A DNA stretch of 64,000 bases, taken from assembly GCA_017416285.1 (NCBI GenBank), contig JAFQCU010000007.1, positions 1 through 64,000 of the forward strand, written 5' to 3'. This DNA is from Clostridia bacterium (GTDB lineage: Bacteria; Bacillota; Clostridia; Oscillospirales; Acutalibacteraceae). Under the pieces are notes generated by a model. It searched no databases and was not told the origin of the DNA. It saw nothing but the letters and a program-made list of their open reading frames with translations. Position 1 is the stretch's first letter. Every line of letters starts with the position of its first letter. Shown here one piece after another: positions 1 through 7,773 of this stretch. The translations under genes and the position numbers were made by a program.

Positions 1-2
1 AT

Positions 3-212
3 ATTCGTATGTATGATAAGGATGGAAACCAGGCTGAAAGTTATCACTTCTCTTTTTGGGATGATAAAAAGGTTGGTAGCTATGAAGAAATTATCTATGA
101 TATTTCGCCCGAAGATATTGAAAACTACACGGCTTTTGGCTATTTCGTTACTTGCAAAAATTTGACGGAAGGATATTGGCAAGTAACATTCCCTCTCGAA
201 AACATGAACTGA
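3..212 (+). CDS. C-terminal part of an unrecognised protein (left-truncated)
   Basis: The reading frame is already open at the left edge, so this is probably the tail of a longer gene; an ATG at 9 could in principle be the start. The visible 67-69 residues are acidic and aromatic-rich, ending in TEGYWQVTFPLENMN, which looks like the last strand of a beta-sandwich, perhaps an extracytoplasmic domain. I do not recognise the family. It is followed within ten bases by a clear terminator, so it ends its transcription unit. Nothing in the visible part shows a catalytic motif or membrane segment. Confidence 0.55.
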   Translation: MRMYDKDGNQAESYHFSFWDDKKVGSYEEIIYDISPEDIENYTAFGYFVTCKNLTEGYWQVTFPLENMN

Positions 213-218
213 CAAATT

Positions 219-252
219 CACGGCAGCTAGGTACATCCCGCTGCCGTGTTTT
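219..252 (+). terminator. Rho-independent terminator
   Basis: A 9-bp perfect stem (CACGGCAGC at 219-227 with GCTGCCGTG at 240-248) is followed by TTTTG. It closes the truncated gene at the left edge. Confidence 0.8.
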
Positions 253-277
253 GTAATGTAATTAAGGAGGTGATGAA

Positions 278-598
278 GTGGGATACCGAAAAGTTGTCAT
301 TAACGGCGAAGAATACAAGCTAACACCCAAGTGGTATAAAGAATATTTATCTGCAATTGAACTTTGGAAAAAAGCAAAAGAAACAGATACTAAAGATATC
401 GATATATCAGAATTGGTTGACATACGCGATGTAAAAATTGATAAAAACAAACCTTATCCTATAAGAATGATAAGTTATATAAATCAAATTAAACATCCGT
501 ATTGTTTTCGTGTTGGAGATGTAAAGGTACGTGTCTCTTACGCCGGTAAGGATCACTCGTTGAAAGATTCTTTCACGGCATTGATTTCTTCGATGTAA
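278..598 (+). CDS. Small DUF6870-like protein of a mobile-element remnant
   Basis: 106 residues from a GTG start at 278, chosen because AAGGAGG lies at 264-270. The C-terminal half has the order IRDVKID..(P)..R...YI.QIK.PYCFRVGD.KV.VSYA, which I associate from memory with the DUF6870 family carried by clostridial conjugative and mobilisable elements; the exact assignment is from recall, not a search. The N-terminal half (KVVINGEEYKLTPKWYKEYLS) is unfamiliar. No enzyme motif is visible and the function of the family is unknown to me. The gene stands alone between a terminator and a gene-poor stretch, which fits a leftover from a larger element inserted near spoVT. Confidence 0.6.
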   Translation: MGYRKVVINGEEYKLTPKWYKEYLSAIELWKKAKETDTKDIDISELVDIRDVKIDKNKPYPIRMISYINQIKHPYCFRVGDVKVRVSYAGKDHSLKDSFTALISSM

Positions 599-820
599 CG
601 GAAGAAAAGCAAGTGAGGGAGGTGACAGACTCATCGCCTTTTAGTTTGATTAAGTTATTATACTCATGCATCTAAATACATAATAATACTGCTCTCCTTT
701 TCTTGAAATAATTGAAAAATTTGTGGAAAACAGACTCATAATTTCCATAAAAAGAGTGATACTAATACCAAGCAAAAACGACGAGTCTTCCCAAATCAGG
801 GGATTTGGGGCGTGTGGTTG

Positions 821-862
821 CTCTAAACCCGCATGAACACTGGGTTTTTTACTTTTTTAGAG
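821..862 (+). repeat. Conserved-loop hairpin, copy 1
   Basis: CTCTAAA (821-827) pairs with TTTAGAG (856-862), and CCC/GGG encloses the loop GCATGAACACT (831-841). The loop is shared with three other hairpins at 945, 1057 and 3461 while the outer stems differ. No spoVT fragment precedes this copy. Confidence 0.75.
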
Positions 863-944
863 AATTTTTGGTGAATACTTGATACGAGGTGTATCGCTAA
901 AATTTTAAGAAAATCACACTCGTTTTTAGCAAAGTTAAAAACAT

Positions 945-990
945 CGAAAACCCGCATAAATACTGGGCTTTTGGCACATTTTTAGAGTAG
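945..990 (+). repeat. Conserved-loop hairpin, copy 2
   Basis: AAAACCC (947-953) pairs with GGGcTTTT (965-972) around the loop GCATAAATACT (954-964). It lies just before the ribosome site of the first spoVT 5' copy. Weak outer pairing of TAAAAA (936-941) with TTTTTA is possible. Confidence 0.65.
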
Positions 991-1008
991 AGAAAAGGAG
1001 TAAAATAT

Positions 1009-1089
1009 ATGAAAGCAACAGGAATTGTACGTCGCATCGAGGAATATGGTATAATAGGACAAAAGTCGAAAAAACCGCATAAACACTAG
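1009..1089 (+). pseudogene. spoVT 5'-end copy, broken at a cassette junction (copy A)
   Basis: AAAGGAG at 994-1000 precedes ATG 1009 and codons for MKATGIVRRIE, matching the start of intact spoVT at 7919 (MKATGIVRRID). After ATCGA the sequence leaves spoVT and reads GGAATATGGTATAATAGG, then a hairpin; the frame stops at 1087-1089 after 26 residues. Several synonymous differences (ACA GGA, GTA CGT CGC ATC) separate it from the intact gene, so it was probably acquired from or left by a different spoVT allele. It reads best as an attachment-site junction rather than a functional gene. Confidence 0.75.
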
Positions 1090-1110
1090 GGTTTTCGCTG
1101 ATTTTTGTCC
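1057..1110 (+). repeat. Conserved-loop hairpin, copy 3 (junction A)
   Basis: GGACAAAA (1057-1064) pairs with TTTTGTCC (1103-1110); inner AAAACC pairs with GGTTTT around GCATAAACACTAG. A TATAAT at 1050-1055 lies directly upstream, so the hairpin could be the first structure of a short transcript. Confidence 0.75.
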
Positions 1111-1138
1111 AACTCAATTTGCACAAAACAATATACAT

Positions 1139-1176
1139 AGCAAAAGCGAGGGGATTTCCCCTCGCTTTTGCTATTG
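1139..1176. terminator. Two-way terminator at the cassette 1 left end
   Basis: A 16-bp perfect stem (AGCAAAAGCGAGGGGA at 1139-1154 with its complement at 1157-1172). It ends the minus-strand YcaO gene and any transcript from the junction. The flank ATACATAGCAAAAGCGAGG recurs almost exactly at junction B (3559), so it belongs to the shared cassette end. Confidence 0.85.
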
Positions 1177-1224
1177 TTGCGTGTATTAGGTAAAGCCCTT
1201 TTTTGAACGGTTGTTACAATGACC

Positions 1225-3042
1225 CTACGTAATTTGGAAAACCTCTCTGTTTTGGCCATCTACAAACTTGCCATAGACGCCCCCAATTTTCATCGTTATT
1301 TCTTTTAAAGAGTGGTAACAGCAGTCTTCTCTATATTTACAGCTACTACAGTTATGCTGATCGCACCGAATCATATAAGGCTCATAAGGAGATTTTTGTT
1401 GATCCAATTGTGCATATAGTTGATTCGAGGTTTCCGCCCTAAAAAATTTATACAGGATGCTGCGAATCTTTTCTTCAGAGACGCCGCTTTCCTTCAATGT
1501 CAGGTACTTATTGACGCATTTGAAATATGCAATATCGTTCTCCTCGAAGCAATTGGAAACTAAATAAGCGGTATGCTTTCGGGCATCACTATATCTACCC
1601 AGTCGGTAACAGCTATAGGCTCTAACCAACGCAGAAAGAATTTTGTTTTTAGACCCGGCTATCGGAATGCCGGCATTGACAGAATACACATTGTATCGAC
1701 CGTAGAAGTTGCGTGTTGATTCCGAAATCTGTAGCATGAAACTTAAATCCTCATCTGATGCTGCCTCAGGATTTCGGAAGGCCGCATGGACACTATCACC
1801 CAGTACATACAACGAAATCGTATTGTATAAATCCATAATATTTGTTTCCGAAAAGCCCGGAACAACAAATTTATAGCTTTGGAAACCTAAAAAGGAATAA
1901 TTGCGAACATATACCGGCTTCCCAAGCTGCCGATACAGGTCTAGCATATAACGGAGTAATTCTTTGTTGGATTTGTTGCTATTGTCGTGCAACACAGCAA
2001 CATCCTGTTTGCAGGTAACTTCATCTGCAAAGTAATCAGCAGTATATACACCATCGCTACTTTGCAATTGATTTTTTAAATTACAGCCCAAAGGAAAGTC
2101 CGTAATTTTATTCAATATTTGTCCTGCATGTCTTGCATTTAACCGATCAAGACCACGCCCCTGAAAGGTTTCCGTCAGTGTCCTTTGTATAGCAATTTCA
2201 AGAACAGGATCTGCCGCAACATTAACATGGTATTTTTGCGTGTTTTTGTCAATAATGCGGGTAGATATAATAGGAAAGCCGTTACCGATAGAGTAGTTAA
2301 AAACGGTAACGTCGTAGTTCCCGTCAGCACGAACTTGATTTAGAATCTTTGCAACAGTGGGGAATTGCTGCAAAGTCTCTTCTGGTATGCGGGGGGCTCC
2401 GGCGCCACTGAGAAGCATCTTCTGGCAAGCATAACGCTCCATCATCTCAGATAAGGCGTGTACCCACGCCTCTTCCCGCGTGTTGCCGGCACAGTTTCCG
2501 TTGGCAGAATACATGCACTCCACATATTTCGCAGGTAAATACACATACTTGTCTTCAAAAAGACTGTAAAACGGGACGGTTAGCACCTTACCGTCTTCGC
2601 TGAGAGCAAGATTATGACAGTATTTCGCCAACATTTCCCGCGAAAGAGGTCGGCCTGTATAGGTCTGGATAATGGGATCCATCCAGTCGCCGTTTTCGAC
2701 CAACTCGTCCACGGTGAGATATTTGCAATCCGGTGCATAGGCATGAAAATTAAATTCCTTATCCCGGTGGATTGATTGATATGAAACTAAATAGACACCC
2801 GATTGGATGCGTTCAATGAATTCCGCATAGCCGCTGGCCTGAGCCAACTCCGGAGTAACGCCCTTTCCGTTGGTGCGGGGAATGCCTTTTGCGACATGAA
2901 CATTCAACGAGCAACAGTTTGTTACGCCGGAAGCATTCCAGGATTCTTCTACCTGAATATCCAGACCATTTAGTATGTTTTTTATCTTCTCAACAGTTTC
3001 TGTAGGATTAGAATCTTTAAATTTCAAATCAATATGTTGCAT
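1225..3042 (-). CDS. Stand-alone YcaO-family protein
   Basis: 605 residues, close to the length of E. coli YcaO. YcaO domains use ATP to activate backbone amides, forming azolines, thioamides or amidines in peptides; E. coli YcaO instead assists methylthiolation of ribosomal protein S12. The ATP/Mg-binding pattern is visible as SGYAEFIER (70-78), EEAW...SEMMER (190-203) and EIAIQRTLTE (282-291). The C-terminal third looks helical and carries a cysteine cluster CDQHNCSSCKYREDCC (about 560-575) that could hold zinc or an iron-sulfur cluster. The start is set by AGGAGG. It is the only gene of cassette 1: no precursor peptide, dehydrogenase or transporter lies beside it. Whether it acts on S12 or on a peptide encoded elsewhere cannot be told. 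Confidence 0.85.
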   Translation of the reverse strand: MQHIDLKFKDSNPTETVEKIKNILNGLDIQVEESWNASGVTNCCSLNVHVAKGIPRTNGKGVTPELAQASGYAEFIERIQSGVYLVSYQSIHRDKEFNFHAYAPDCKYLTVDELVENGDWMDPIIQTYTGRPLSREMLAKYCHNLALSEDGKVLTVPFYSLFEDKYVYLPAKYVECMYSANGNCAGNTREEAWVHALSEMMERYACQKMLLSGAGAPRIPEETLQQFPTVAKILNQVRADGNYDVTVFNYSIGNGFPIISTRIIDKNTQKYHVNVAADPVLEIAIQRTLTETFQGRGLDRLNARHAGQILNKITDFPLGCNLKNQLQSSDGVYTADYFADEVTCKQDVAVLHDNSNKSNKELLRYMLDLYRQLGKPVYVRNYSFLGFQSYKFVVPGFSETNIMDLYNTISLYVLGDSVHAAFRNPEAASDEDLSFMLQISESTRNFYGRYNVYSVNAGIPIAGSKNKILSALVRAYSCYRLGRYSDARKHTAYLVSNCFEENDIAYFKCVNKYLTLKESGVSEEKIRSILYKFFRAETSNQLYAQLDQQKSPYEPYMIRCDQHNCSSCKYREDCCYHSLKEITMKIGGVYGKFVDGQNREVFQIT

Positions 3043-3066
3043 GAAAATCCTCCTAAAGTTTTTTTT

Positions 3067-3095
3067 ATTATAACATGGTTTATTTTTTGTTGCAA
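3067..3095 (-). promoter_or_regulatory. Promoter of the YcaO gene
   Basis: On the minus strand TTGCAA (3095-3090), a 17-base spacer and TATAAT (3072-3067) lie upstream of the AGGAGG and ATG at 3042. A cassette gene with its own strong housekeeping promoter is independent of the host transcript. Confidence 0.75.
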
Positions 3096-3354
3096 GCCGA
3101 AGTTAAAAAGACACAGTCAATGTATATTCGCCGCACGGAGACACCTGTTTACAATTACGATACGTTCTGTAAAGCGTTGGGGATCATTCCATATCGCTAT
3201 CCTATAACATTACACCCAATTTCTCTATTGGTAGTGACAGCATCGCTTTGGAAACCAAAAATTCCACAGTAACAAAGTGGGAAAATATATTTACCTTCCT
3301 GTTTTTGAGATAGCTAAATTTTAATGCTTTGACTTTTCGAAATTTTAAAGTCAA

Positions 3355-3384
3355 GTATAAATATCCACGTGTTTACAGATACTA
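3355..3384 (+). promoter_or_regulatory. Sigma-G-like promoter ahead of spoVT copy B
   Basis: GTATA (3355-3359), 18 bases, GATACTA (3378-3384) fits the Bacillus sigma-G consensus GHATR-N18-CATWHTA with one mismatch. spoVT is a sigma-G gene in B. subtilis. A similar pair precedes the intact gene. Confidence 0.45.
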
Positions 3385-3415
3385 ACAGCGTAATTTGTAA
3401 AATAAGGAGATATAT

Positions 3416-3478
3416 ATGAAAGCAACTGGTATTGTGAGAAGTATTGAGGAATGCGTTATAATAGGGCAAACCGCTTGA
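3416..3478 (+). pseudogene. spoVT 5'-end copy, broken at a cassette junction (copy B)
   Basis: AAGGAG precedes ATG 3416; the codons read MKATGIVRSIEE, and the DNA is identical to intact spoVT through GTGAGAAG apart from the continuation. After ATTGA it becomes GGAATGCGTTATAATAGG and the frame stops at 3476-3478 after 20 residues. Same architecture as copy A, including the TATAAT box and conserved-loop hairpin. Interpreted as the left junction of cassette 2. Confidence 0.75.
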
Positions 3479-3518
3479 AACCCGCATAAACACTGGGTTT
3501 TTCACTAGTTTGCCCTAT
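3461..3518 (+). repeat. Conserved-loop hairpin, copy 4 (junction B)
   Basis: ATAGGGCAAAC (3461-3471) pairs perfectly with GTTTGCCCTAT (3508-3518); inner AAACCC (3478-3483) pairs with GGGTTT (3495-3500) around GCATAAACACT. The outer stem differs completely from copy 3 yet pairs just as well. Confidence 0.8.
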
Positions 3519-3564
3519 TGAACACAAGGGTGTCAAAAACGGTTTTTGTCGGTTTTTATACATA

Positions 3565-3600
3565 TCAAAAGCGAGGTGAAATTCACCTCGCTTTGTGACT
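3565..3600. terminator. Two-way terminator at the cassette 2 left end
   Basis: AAAGCGAGGTGAA (3568-3580) pairs with TTCACCTCGCTTT (3582-3594). It ends the HNH gene on the minus strand. The flank ATACATATCAAAAGCGAGG matches the junction A terminator. Confidence 0.8.
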
Positions 3601-3624
3601 TTTTATTTGTTTAATAAATTTGAT

Positions 3625-5199
3625 TTATGAATTTATTTCAGTTGGAATATTTATAAAAGAATCATCCACTCCATAAATATCAATCAAATTATTTAAGTCA
3701 TCTGCATCCAACTTTGATATTATTTTTTTTGCTAAAAGTATTTTAACGTGTTTTTTGGTCAAACACCTGTATTTTTCGCAAATATTCTTAAATCTATCAT
3801 ATGAAAGAACACCGCGAGAAATGCAGGAAGTGTAAAAATCTTCTATCTCTTTTGTAGAACCATGATGTATTAAGGAATGGTTTTGCGGACCTAAACAAAT
3901 TAAATTATCGGTAATATCGGGACCCCCTTCGCCATTAAATTCAATGATGTGGTGTGCTTCCACATAGTTTTTCCCGTTCTTACCTTCAAACGATGGAGCG
4001 CGTGTTAATTCGTCTAAATAGTTTGCTTTGATTTTGGCGACTTCACTAATAAGACGATTTCTTGTTCTTTTTCCGTTTTTAATTATTGGTTTTTTTATGT
4101 TTCGCACATTTAGCTTGTAAACTAAATCACCATCTTCTTGAATTGCTTTTGTAATGGCATCAGTACGTTTGTGTATAATTATATCCGCCAACTGACTATC
4201 TTGATAAGTTTCATCTTCGATTTTTGATAGAAGCTTTTCTAAATCAACCATTTCCATAGGAATATCTTCAGATACGATTTCTTTTGCATATTTAGTTATA
4301 GAAATCGTATGAGGTGCACTTCTTGAATAATCATACGAAATCAAACCAAAAGCATCCATTAAAATTAGATATGGTTTAAATTTAAATTCCGGATTTTGTG
4401 ATGCGCTATATTCAAACTTGACTTTCTTCTCGGTTTTCCATCCCATACAACCAAAAATATATTTTTCTTGGTCTTCTCTATTTGAAGGTAAAGTTTTTCC
4501 TATACTTAATGCTCGCGATAATATATCTTCTTCTTTTTGAAGGTCGTCTACTCGACCTAGAAGTATGGCTATTTCAAAATCTGTAACTTCTCTTCCTATT
4601 TCATGGCAGTATCTTAATATAGTCCGACAAGGCCTATAATCGGCTTCTTCCTTTATAGATATACCTCTTATTACAGAGACAAAAGGATTGTTAGAAATAT
4701 TGTCATTAAGTAACCTACTACGTAAAACATCAAATAGTATTTCTTCAGAAGATAACACCAATTCGTTAAGTGCATCTATATCAATAACTCTATAGTTAAT
4801 GTTTTTTCCTATCTTGAAATAATTGAAAAAGGTGAAAAATGCTATGTAATGCCTAAACATTCGTCCTCGCTTACCATTATCACCATATAACCAGTCAAAA
4901 TCAGCATCTATGTTTAAATAGTAGTTTTCAAATTCGTGGCTTCTGTTTTTACTAGGAATAATACCGCGTTTATAATTATTAAATATTTCGTGATAAATTT
5001 CCTTAATTCCAATTTCGGAATTTAGTTTTTCTTTGTCGATTAAAACTATATATGACGCTATATTTTTCATCAATCTAACGATAGAAGGAATTTCGCTGAA
5101 AGTTGGGCGGGGCATATTAATTACATTATTGTGAAATTCTTCGAATTTATCCACAGTATTCAAATAATCTTTATAATGCTCTGCTATTATATTTGACAC
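3625..5199 (-). CDS. HNH-domain protein, probable restriction endonuclease
   Basis: 524 residues. An HNH nuclease domain lies near residues 380-470, with the signature VEAHHIIEFNGEG...DNLICLGPQNHSLIHHG (histidine pairs and asparagine for a beta-beta-alpha metal finger; the usual CxxC zinc knuckle is absent). The long N-terminal part matches nothing I recognise and could hold DNA recognition. Start is GTG at 5199: TAG of the preceding methyltransferase and this GTG share one base, with AAAGGAAG nine bases upstream, so the two are translationally coupled. Last gene of an operon with two methyltransferases, which makes a restriction role likely; it could instead be a methylation-dependent nuclease. 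Confidence 0.7.
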   Translation of the reverse strand: MSNIIAEHYKDYLNTVDKFEEFHNNVINMPRPTFSEIPSIVRLMKNIASYIVLIDKEKLNSEIGIKEIYHEIFNNYKRGIIPSKNRSHEFENYYLNIDADFDWLYGDNGKRGRMFRHYIAFFTFFNYFKIGKNINYRVIDIDALNELVLSSEEILFDVLRSRLLNDNISNNPFVSVIRGISIKEEADYRPCRTILRYCHEIGREVTDFEIAILLGRVDDLQKEEDILSRALSIGKTLPSNREDQEKYIFGCMGWKTEKKVKFEYSASQNPEFKFKPYLILMDAFGLISYDYSRSAPHTISITKYAKEIVSEDIPMEMVDLEKLLSKIEDETYQDSQLADIIIHKRTDAITKAIQEDGDLVYKLNVRNIKKPIIKNGKRTRNRLISEVAKIKANYLDELTRAPSFEGKNGKNYVEAHHIIEFNGEGGPDITDNLICLGPQNHSLIHHGSTKEIEDFYTSCISRGVLSYDRFKNICEKYRCLTKKHVKILLAKKIISKLDADDLNNLIDIYGVDDSFINIPTEINS

Positions 5200-6038
5200 T
5201 ATATTTCTTCCTTTCTAAAATTTATAATATTCTGATGCATATGGTTGATTTTGTATGCATAGGGATAGCCGAACGGATAAAGCGGTTTATTATCTTGCAG
5301 TAAGATAGTAGTACCAACAAACTCAAAGCCTATCTCGGTCATCATTTTAACAATATCCGCCTGAACACACACCTCCTTTTTGTCCACGGTAAAATCACTT
5401 ATAACAATAGTGCAATACTTCTTGGGATTTAAGATGTCGTAGCAATTTTTCATTATCTTTTGAAGCATTGCTATAAAATCTTCATATGTCTCTTGGTTGC
5501 CTAAATCGTTTTCCTTGTCAGAATAATATTCAACACCCTGACGAGAGCCGTTCCTAAAACCCTTATCACTTTTATCGCTTCTCAATCCTTGCGATTTATT
5601 CTTTAAAATATTGTGATATGGAGGAGAAGTAATTATATAATCTACTGGTTCCAAATTCTTTACAACTTCCATTGAATCTCCGAGAATATATTTATAATCG
5701 TTATCTGTCATTCCTTTTGCTTCAAATCTTGTTAATGCCAATGACTTATATTCTTCGGACAAATCCACACCAACACTTTTGCGACCAAGATTATATGCAG
5801 CAATGGCAGTAGTTCCCGAACCCATAAACGGGTCTAAAACAGTCATCCCTTTTTTCGTAAAAAATGAAATCATTTTTTCTATATCCTTTATAAGAAAAGG
5901 AGCAGGATGCCCGAAAGCCGCCTTATCATCGGCACATTTTTCAGAGAAAAAGAAACTTTTTGTAGATTTTATCCATTCTTTACCCGTTAAATCATTTAAC
6001 TGATTTCGGGTATCGAATTTTCCTTCTGTATTGCTCAT
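5199..6038 (-). CDS. DNA methyltransferase (N4-cytosine/N6-adenine type)
   Basis: 279 residues. The S-adenosylmethionine motif VLDPFMGSGTT is at 67-77 and the catalytic TSPPY at 137-141, with VGVDLSEEY between; the SPPY variant is more often seen in N4-cytosine enzymes, but N6-adenine cannot be excluded. The roughly 40 residues after SPPY (LRSDKSDKG...GVEYYSD) probably form the DNA-contacting loop. AGGAG precedes the ATG at 6038, two bases after the stop of the larger methyltransferase, and the stop overlaps the HNH gene. It would protect host DNA at the site cut by that nuclease, perhaps on one strand of an asymmetric target. Confidence 0.85.
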   Translation of the reverse strand: MSNTEGKFDTRNQLNDLTGKEWIKSTKSFFFSEKCADDKAAFGHPAPFLIKDIEKMISFFTKKGMTVLDPFMGSGTTAIAAYNLGRKSVGVDLSEEYKSLALTRFEAKGMTDNDYKYILGDSMEVVKNLEPVDYIITSPPYHNILKNKSQGLRSDKSDKGFRNGSRQGVEYYSDKENDLGNQETYEDFIAMLQKIMKNCYDILNPKKYCTIVISDFTVDKKEVCVQADIVKMMTEIGFEFVGTTILLQDNKPLYPFGYPYAYKINHMHQNIINFRKEEI

Positions 6039-6040
6039 AG

Positions 6041-7471
6041 TTACACTCCTAATTTTGAAAATACAATTTGTTTGAGATTGTCACTCTTATCTCGTCCACT
6101 CTTTGATAAAATAATATAATAATCTGAAATAGCCTGTCCTGTCTTGGCTGCGACATTCGCTTCACTTGACCGCAAGTTGTTTTGAGAAAAATAATCAACT
6201 ATATTAAAACCGCTATTTTTAATAGATGTGAGTATTAATTCCCAATCTTTCATTCTATTACTATTGAATGTTAAAATGCATTTTCCTTTGTCCTTTAAGA
6301 TTGCTTTACATACACTAAAGACAGAAACCATATCCTGTACATACTTGTCCTCGCTGTGCTCATCTTTAACGATAATTTCATCGGTTAAGTCTATTTTGTA
6401 TTGTGGATACATTTTAGTCAGCCATACATTCCATATAACACATAATTCGCCGTACTGAATTATATCGCCATACGGTGGGTCAGTAATGATTAAATCAACC
6501 GATTTTTCGGGTAATTGTAAAGATTTTGCATCACCATATAAAGAGATGCCCGAAATCGAATTAGAAAACAAAACCTCACTACTATATTTATATGGTTTTA
6601 AATAGGTGTCTCTTGAATTGAATGCATTTACAATACCATTCGGGCCAGAAAAAGCCCTTTTGAATTGAATAAGCGGGTTTTGCTCTAATCGGTTTTTAAG
6701 GTACATATATGCGGGTCTTCCCCAACTAGTTGATAACGGTCTGTTGGTTTTTTCCGAACGAGCAGCACACATTTTTGTTGTTAAATGTACGGTTTGTAAA
6801 AAAGCAAATGTCAAAACCTTTCTATAAGGTTCTGGGGTTATAGAAATATAGTGAAAAATAGCCGACAATATCTGCAATGCATTTTTAGGCCAAATATTTT
6901 TTATGTCTGCTCCACCAAATCTTTCTAATGTGCTTTTGCAAATCGTTTGAAAATTAGAAATATCATAATTGGGTAACCAAAATTTTAATTCTTCACATTC
7001 TGGGATGTGATTTATAGGTTCAGAAATTGTTGCTCCGCAATGTTTGCATTTGTAAGAAATTTTTGTACACACATCTTTTTCAAATAAATAATTATAGATG
7101 TCAGTTTCGTTTCCACATTTTTTACATTTGCACAAATATGTGTCTTTATAAGTTTTTAGCGAGTAAACACTTTTTGTTATTTCATCAAAATAGTTATTAA
7201 GTTCCCTATAATCTATTGAACTGGAATATACATCAACAAGAAAGTTTGTTAAAGGGTTAATATCACTCACAATGGGAAATCGCCCCGCTTTTATACTTTC
7301 GAAGAATGTTAAGCCCGAACCTGCAAAAGGGTCGAAAATAACATCCTTTGGCTTACTATATTCGCATATTATTTCATTCCAAATATTATGGGGTTTTTTA
7401 CCCCAGTATTTTAAAGCACGATACATTGCGGGACGGGTTGTTTCCAAGTACCGATTTTCATTTTTTTTCAT
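6041..7471 (-). CDS. DNA methyltransferase with inserted zinc ribbon
   Basis: 476 residues, in the style of COG1743/DUF1156 adenine methylases. DPFAGSG (47-53) binds S-adenosylmethionine, ITDPPYGD near 330 is the catalytic motif, and DPPY favours N6-adenine. Between them, at about 112-155, is a four-cysteine ribbon (CKCKKCGNE...KCKHCGATI). The N-terminal KYWGKKPHNIWNEII is typical of the group. It starts at ATG 7471 behind GAAAGGTG. Paired with a second methyltransferase and an HNH protein, it suggests a target whose two strands need different modification enzymes. Confidence 0.85.
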   Translation of the reverse strand: MKKNENRYLETTRPAMYRALKYWGKKPHNIWNEIICEYSKPKDVIFDPFAGSGLTFFESIKAGRFPIVSDINPLTNFLVDVYSSSIDYRELNNYFDEITKSVYSLKTYKDTYLCKCKKCGNETDIYNYLFEKDVCTKISYKCKHCGATISEPINHIPECEELKFWLPNYDISNFQTICKSTLERFGGADIKNIWPKNALQILSAIFHYISITPEPYRKVLTFAFLQTVHLTTKMCAARSEKTNRPLSTSWGRPAYMYLKNRLEQNPLIQFKRAFSGPNGIVNAFNSRDTYLKPYKYSSEVLFSNSISGISLYGDAKSLQLPEKSVDLIITDPPYGDIIQYGELCVIWNVWLTKMYPQYKIDLTDEIIVKDEHSEDKYVQDMVSVFSVCKAILKDKGKCILTFNSNRMKDWELILTSIKNSGFNIVDYFSQNNLRSSEANVAAKTGQAISDYYIILSKSGRDKSDNLKQIVFSKLGV

Positions 7472-7545
7472 GATAACACCTTTCTAAAACGCTTGCTCTT
7501 TATTAAAAATTTACAATAATTACTGTACCATAAAACGGACTTCGC

Positions 7546-7749
7546 TTAGTTCTCAAATAAATCGCTTAGGGATTTCCCCAATTCTCTACATATTGCCTTA
7601 CATAGTTTGAGAGAAGGATTGCAGTTGCCTTTTTCTATGCTTACTATTGTTTGACGGGAGACTCCAACGGCGTTTGCTAAATCTTTTTGAGTCAGAGCCA
7701 GTTCGGCTCTAGCGATTATAATTTTTCGATTTTCTGCCACCGCTATCAT
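7546..7749 (-). CDS. Small XRE-family HTH protein, likely restriction-modification controller
   Basis: 67 residues, nearly all one helix-turn-helix domain: RAELALTQKDLANAVGVSRQTIVSIEKG, then NPSLKLCKAICRELGKSLSDLF. The size fits controller (C) proteins that time nuclease expression after entry of a restriction-modification system, but YozG-like regulators look the same. Taking GTG at 7740 as start would give a better spacing from the GAAAGGA ribosome site than ATG at 7749. It is the first gene of the operon, 74 bases before the zinc-ribbon methyltransferase. An inverted repeat overlapping its own -35 box suggests autoregulation. Confidence 0.8.
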   Translation of the reverse strand: MIAVAENRKIIIARAELALTQKDLANAVGVSRQTIVSIEKGNCNPSLKLCKAICRELGKSLSDLFEN

Positions 7750-7773
7750 ATCCTTTCAAAATATTTCATTTTT

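Larger units (their letters stand above)
599..1008. other. Gene-poor stretch with repeated hairpins
   Basis: No convincing gene. A GGGAGGTGACAG ribosome-site-like string near 617 leads into a 17-codon frame (622-675), perhaps the start of a deleted gene. An inverted repeat CCCAAATC/GATTTGGG sits at 790-797/802-809. Two copies of the conserved-loop hairpin lie at 821-862 and 945-972. A GCATA (954-958) with an 18-base gap to CATTTTT (977-983) resembles a sigma-G promoter ahead of the first spoVT 5' copy, but this overlaps the hairpin and is weak evidence. Confidence 0.5.
3043..3415. other. Intergenic stretch upstream of the YcaO gene
   Basis: Holds the minus-strand YcaO promoter (3067-3095) and, near the right end, a sigma-G-like promoter for spoVT copy B (GTATA 3355-3359, 18 bases, GATACTA 3378-3384). 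Between about 3100 and 3340 I see no gene: a 65-codon plus-strand frame from 3075 overlaps the promoter and lacks a ribosome site. Confidence 0.5.
1041..3447. mobile_element. Putative cassette 1 at the spoVT 5' end (YcaO cargo)
   Basis: Bounded left by the break in spoVT copy A (after ATCGA at 1036-1040) and right by the equivalent ATTGA in copy B (3443-3447). Order inside: TATAAT box, conserved-loop hairpin, two-way terminator, one gene (ycaO-like) pointing away from spoVT, its promoter, then a fresh ribosome site and spoVT start. No recombinase or transposase is present. The boundaries are inferred from comparing the three spoVT starts, and the mechanism of insertion is unknown. Confidence 0.55.

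Noticed and set aside
3075..3272. Plus-strand 65-codon frame upstream of the YcaO gene, a possible precursor peptide
   Set aside because: No ribosome site, its start overlaps the YcaO promoter, and its composition shows no leader/core layout.
821..3518. The repeated hairpins as a CRISPR array
   Set aside because: Copies are irregularly spaced, lack uniform spacers and have different stems; no cas genes are present.
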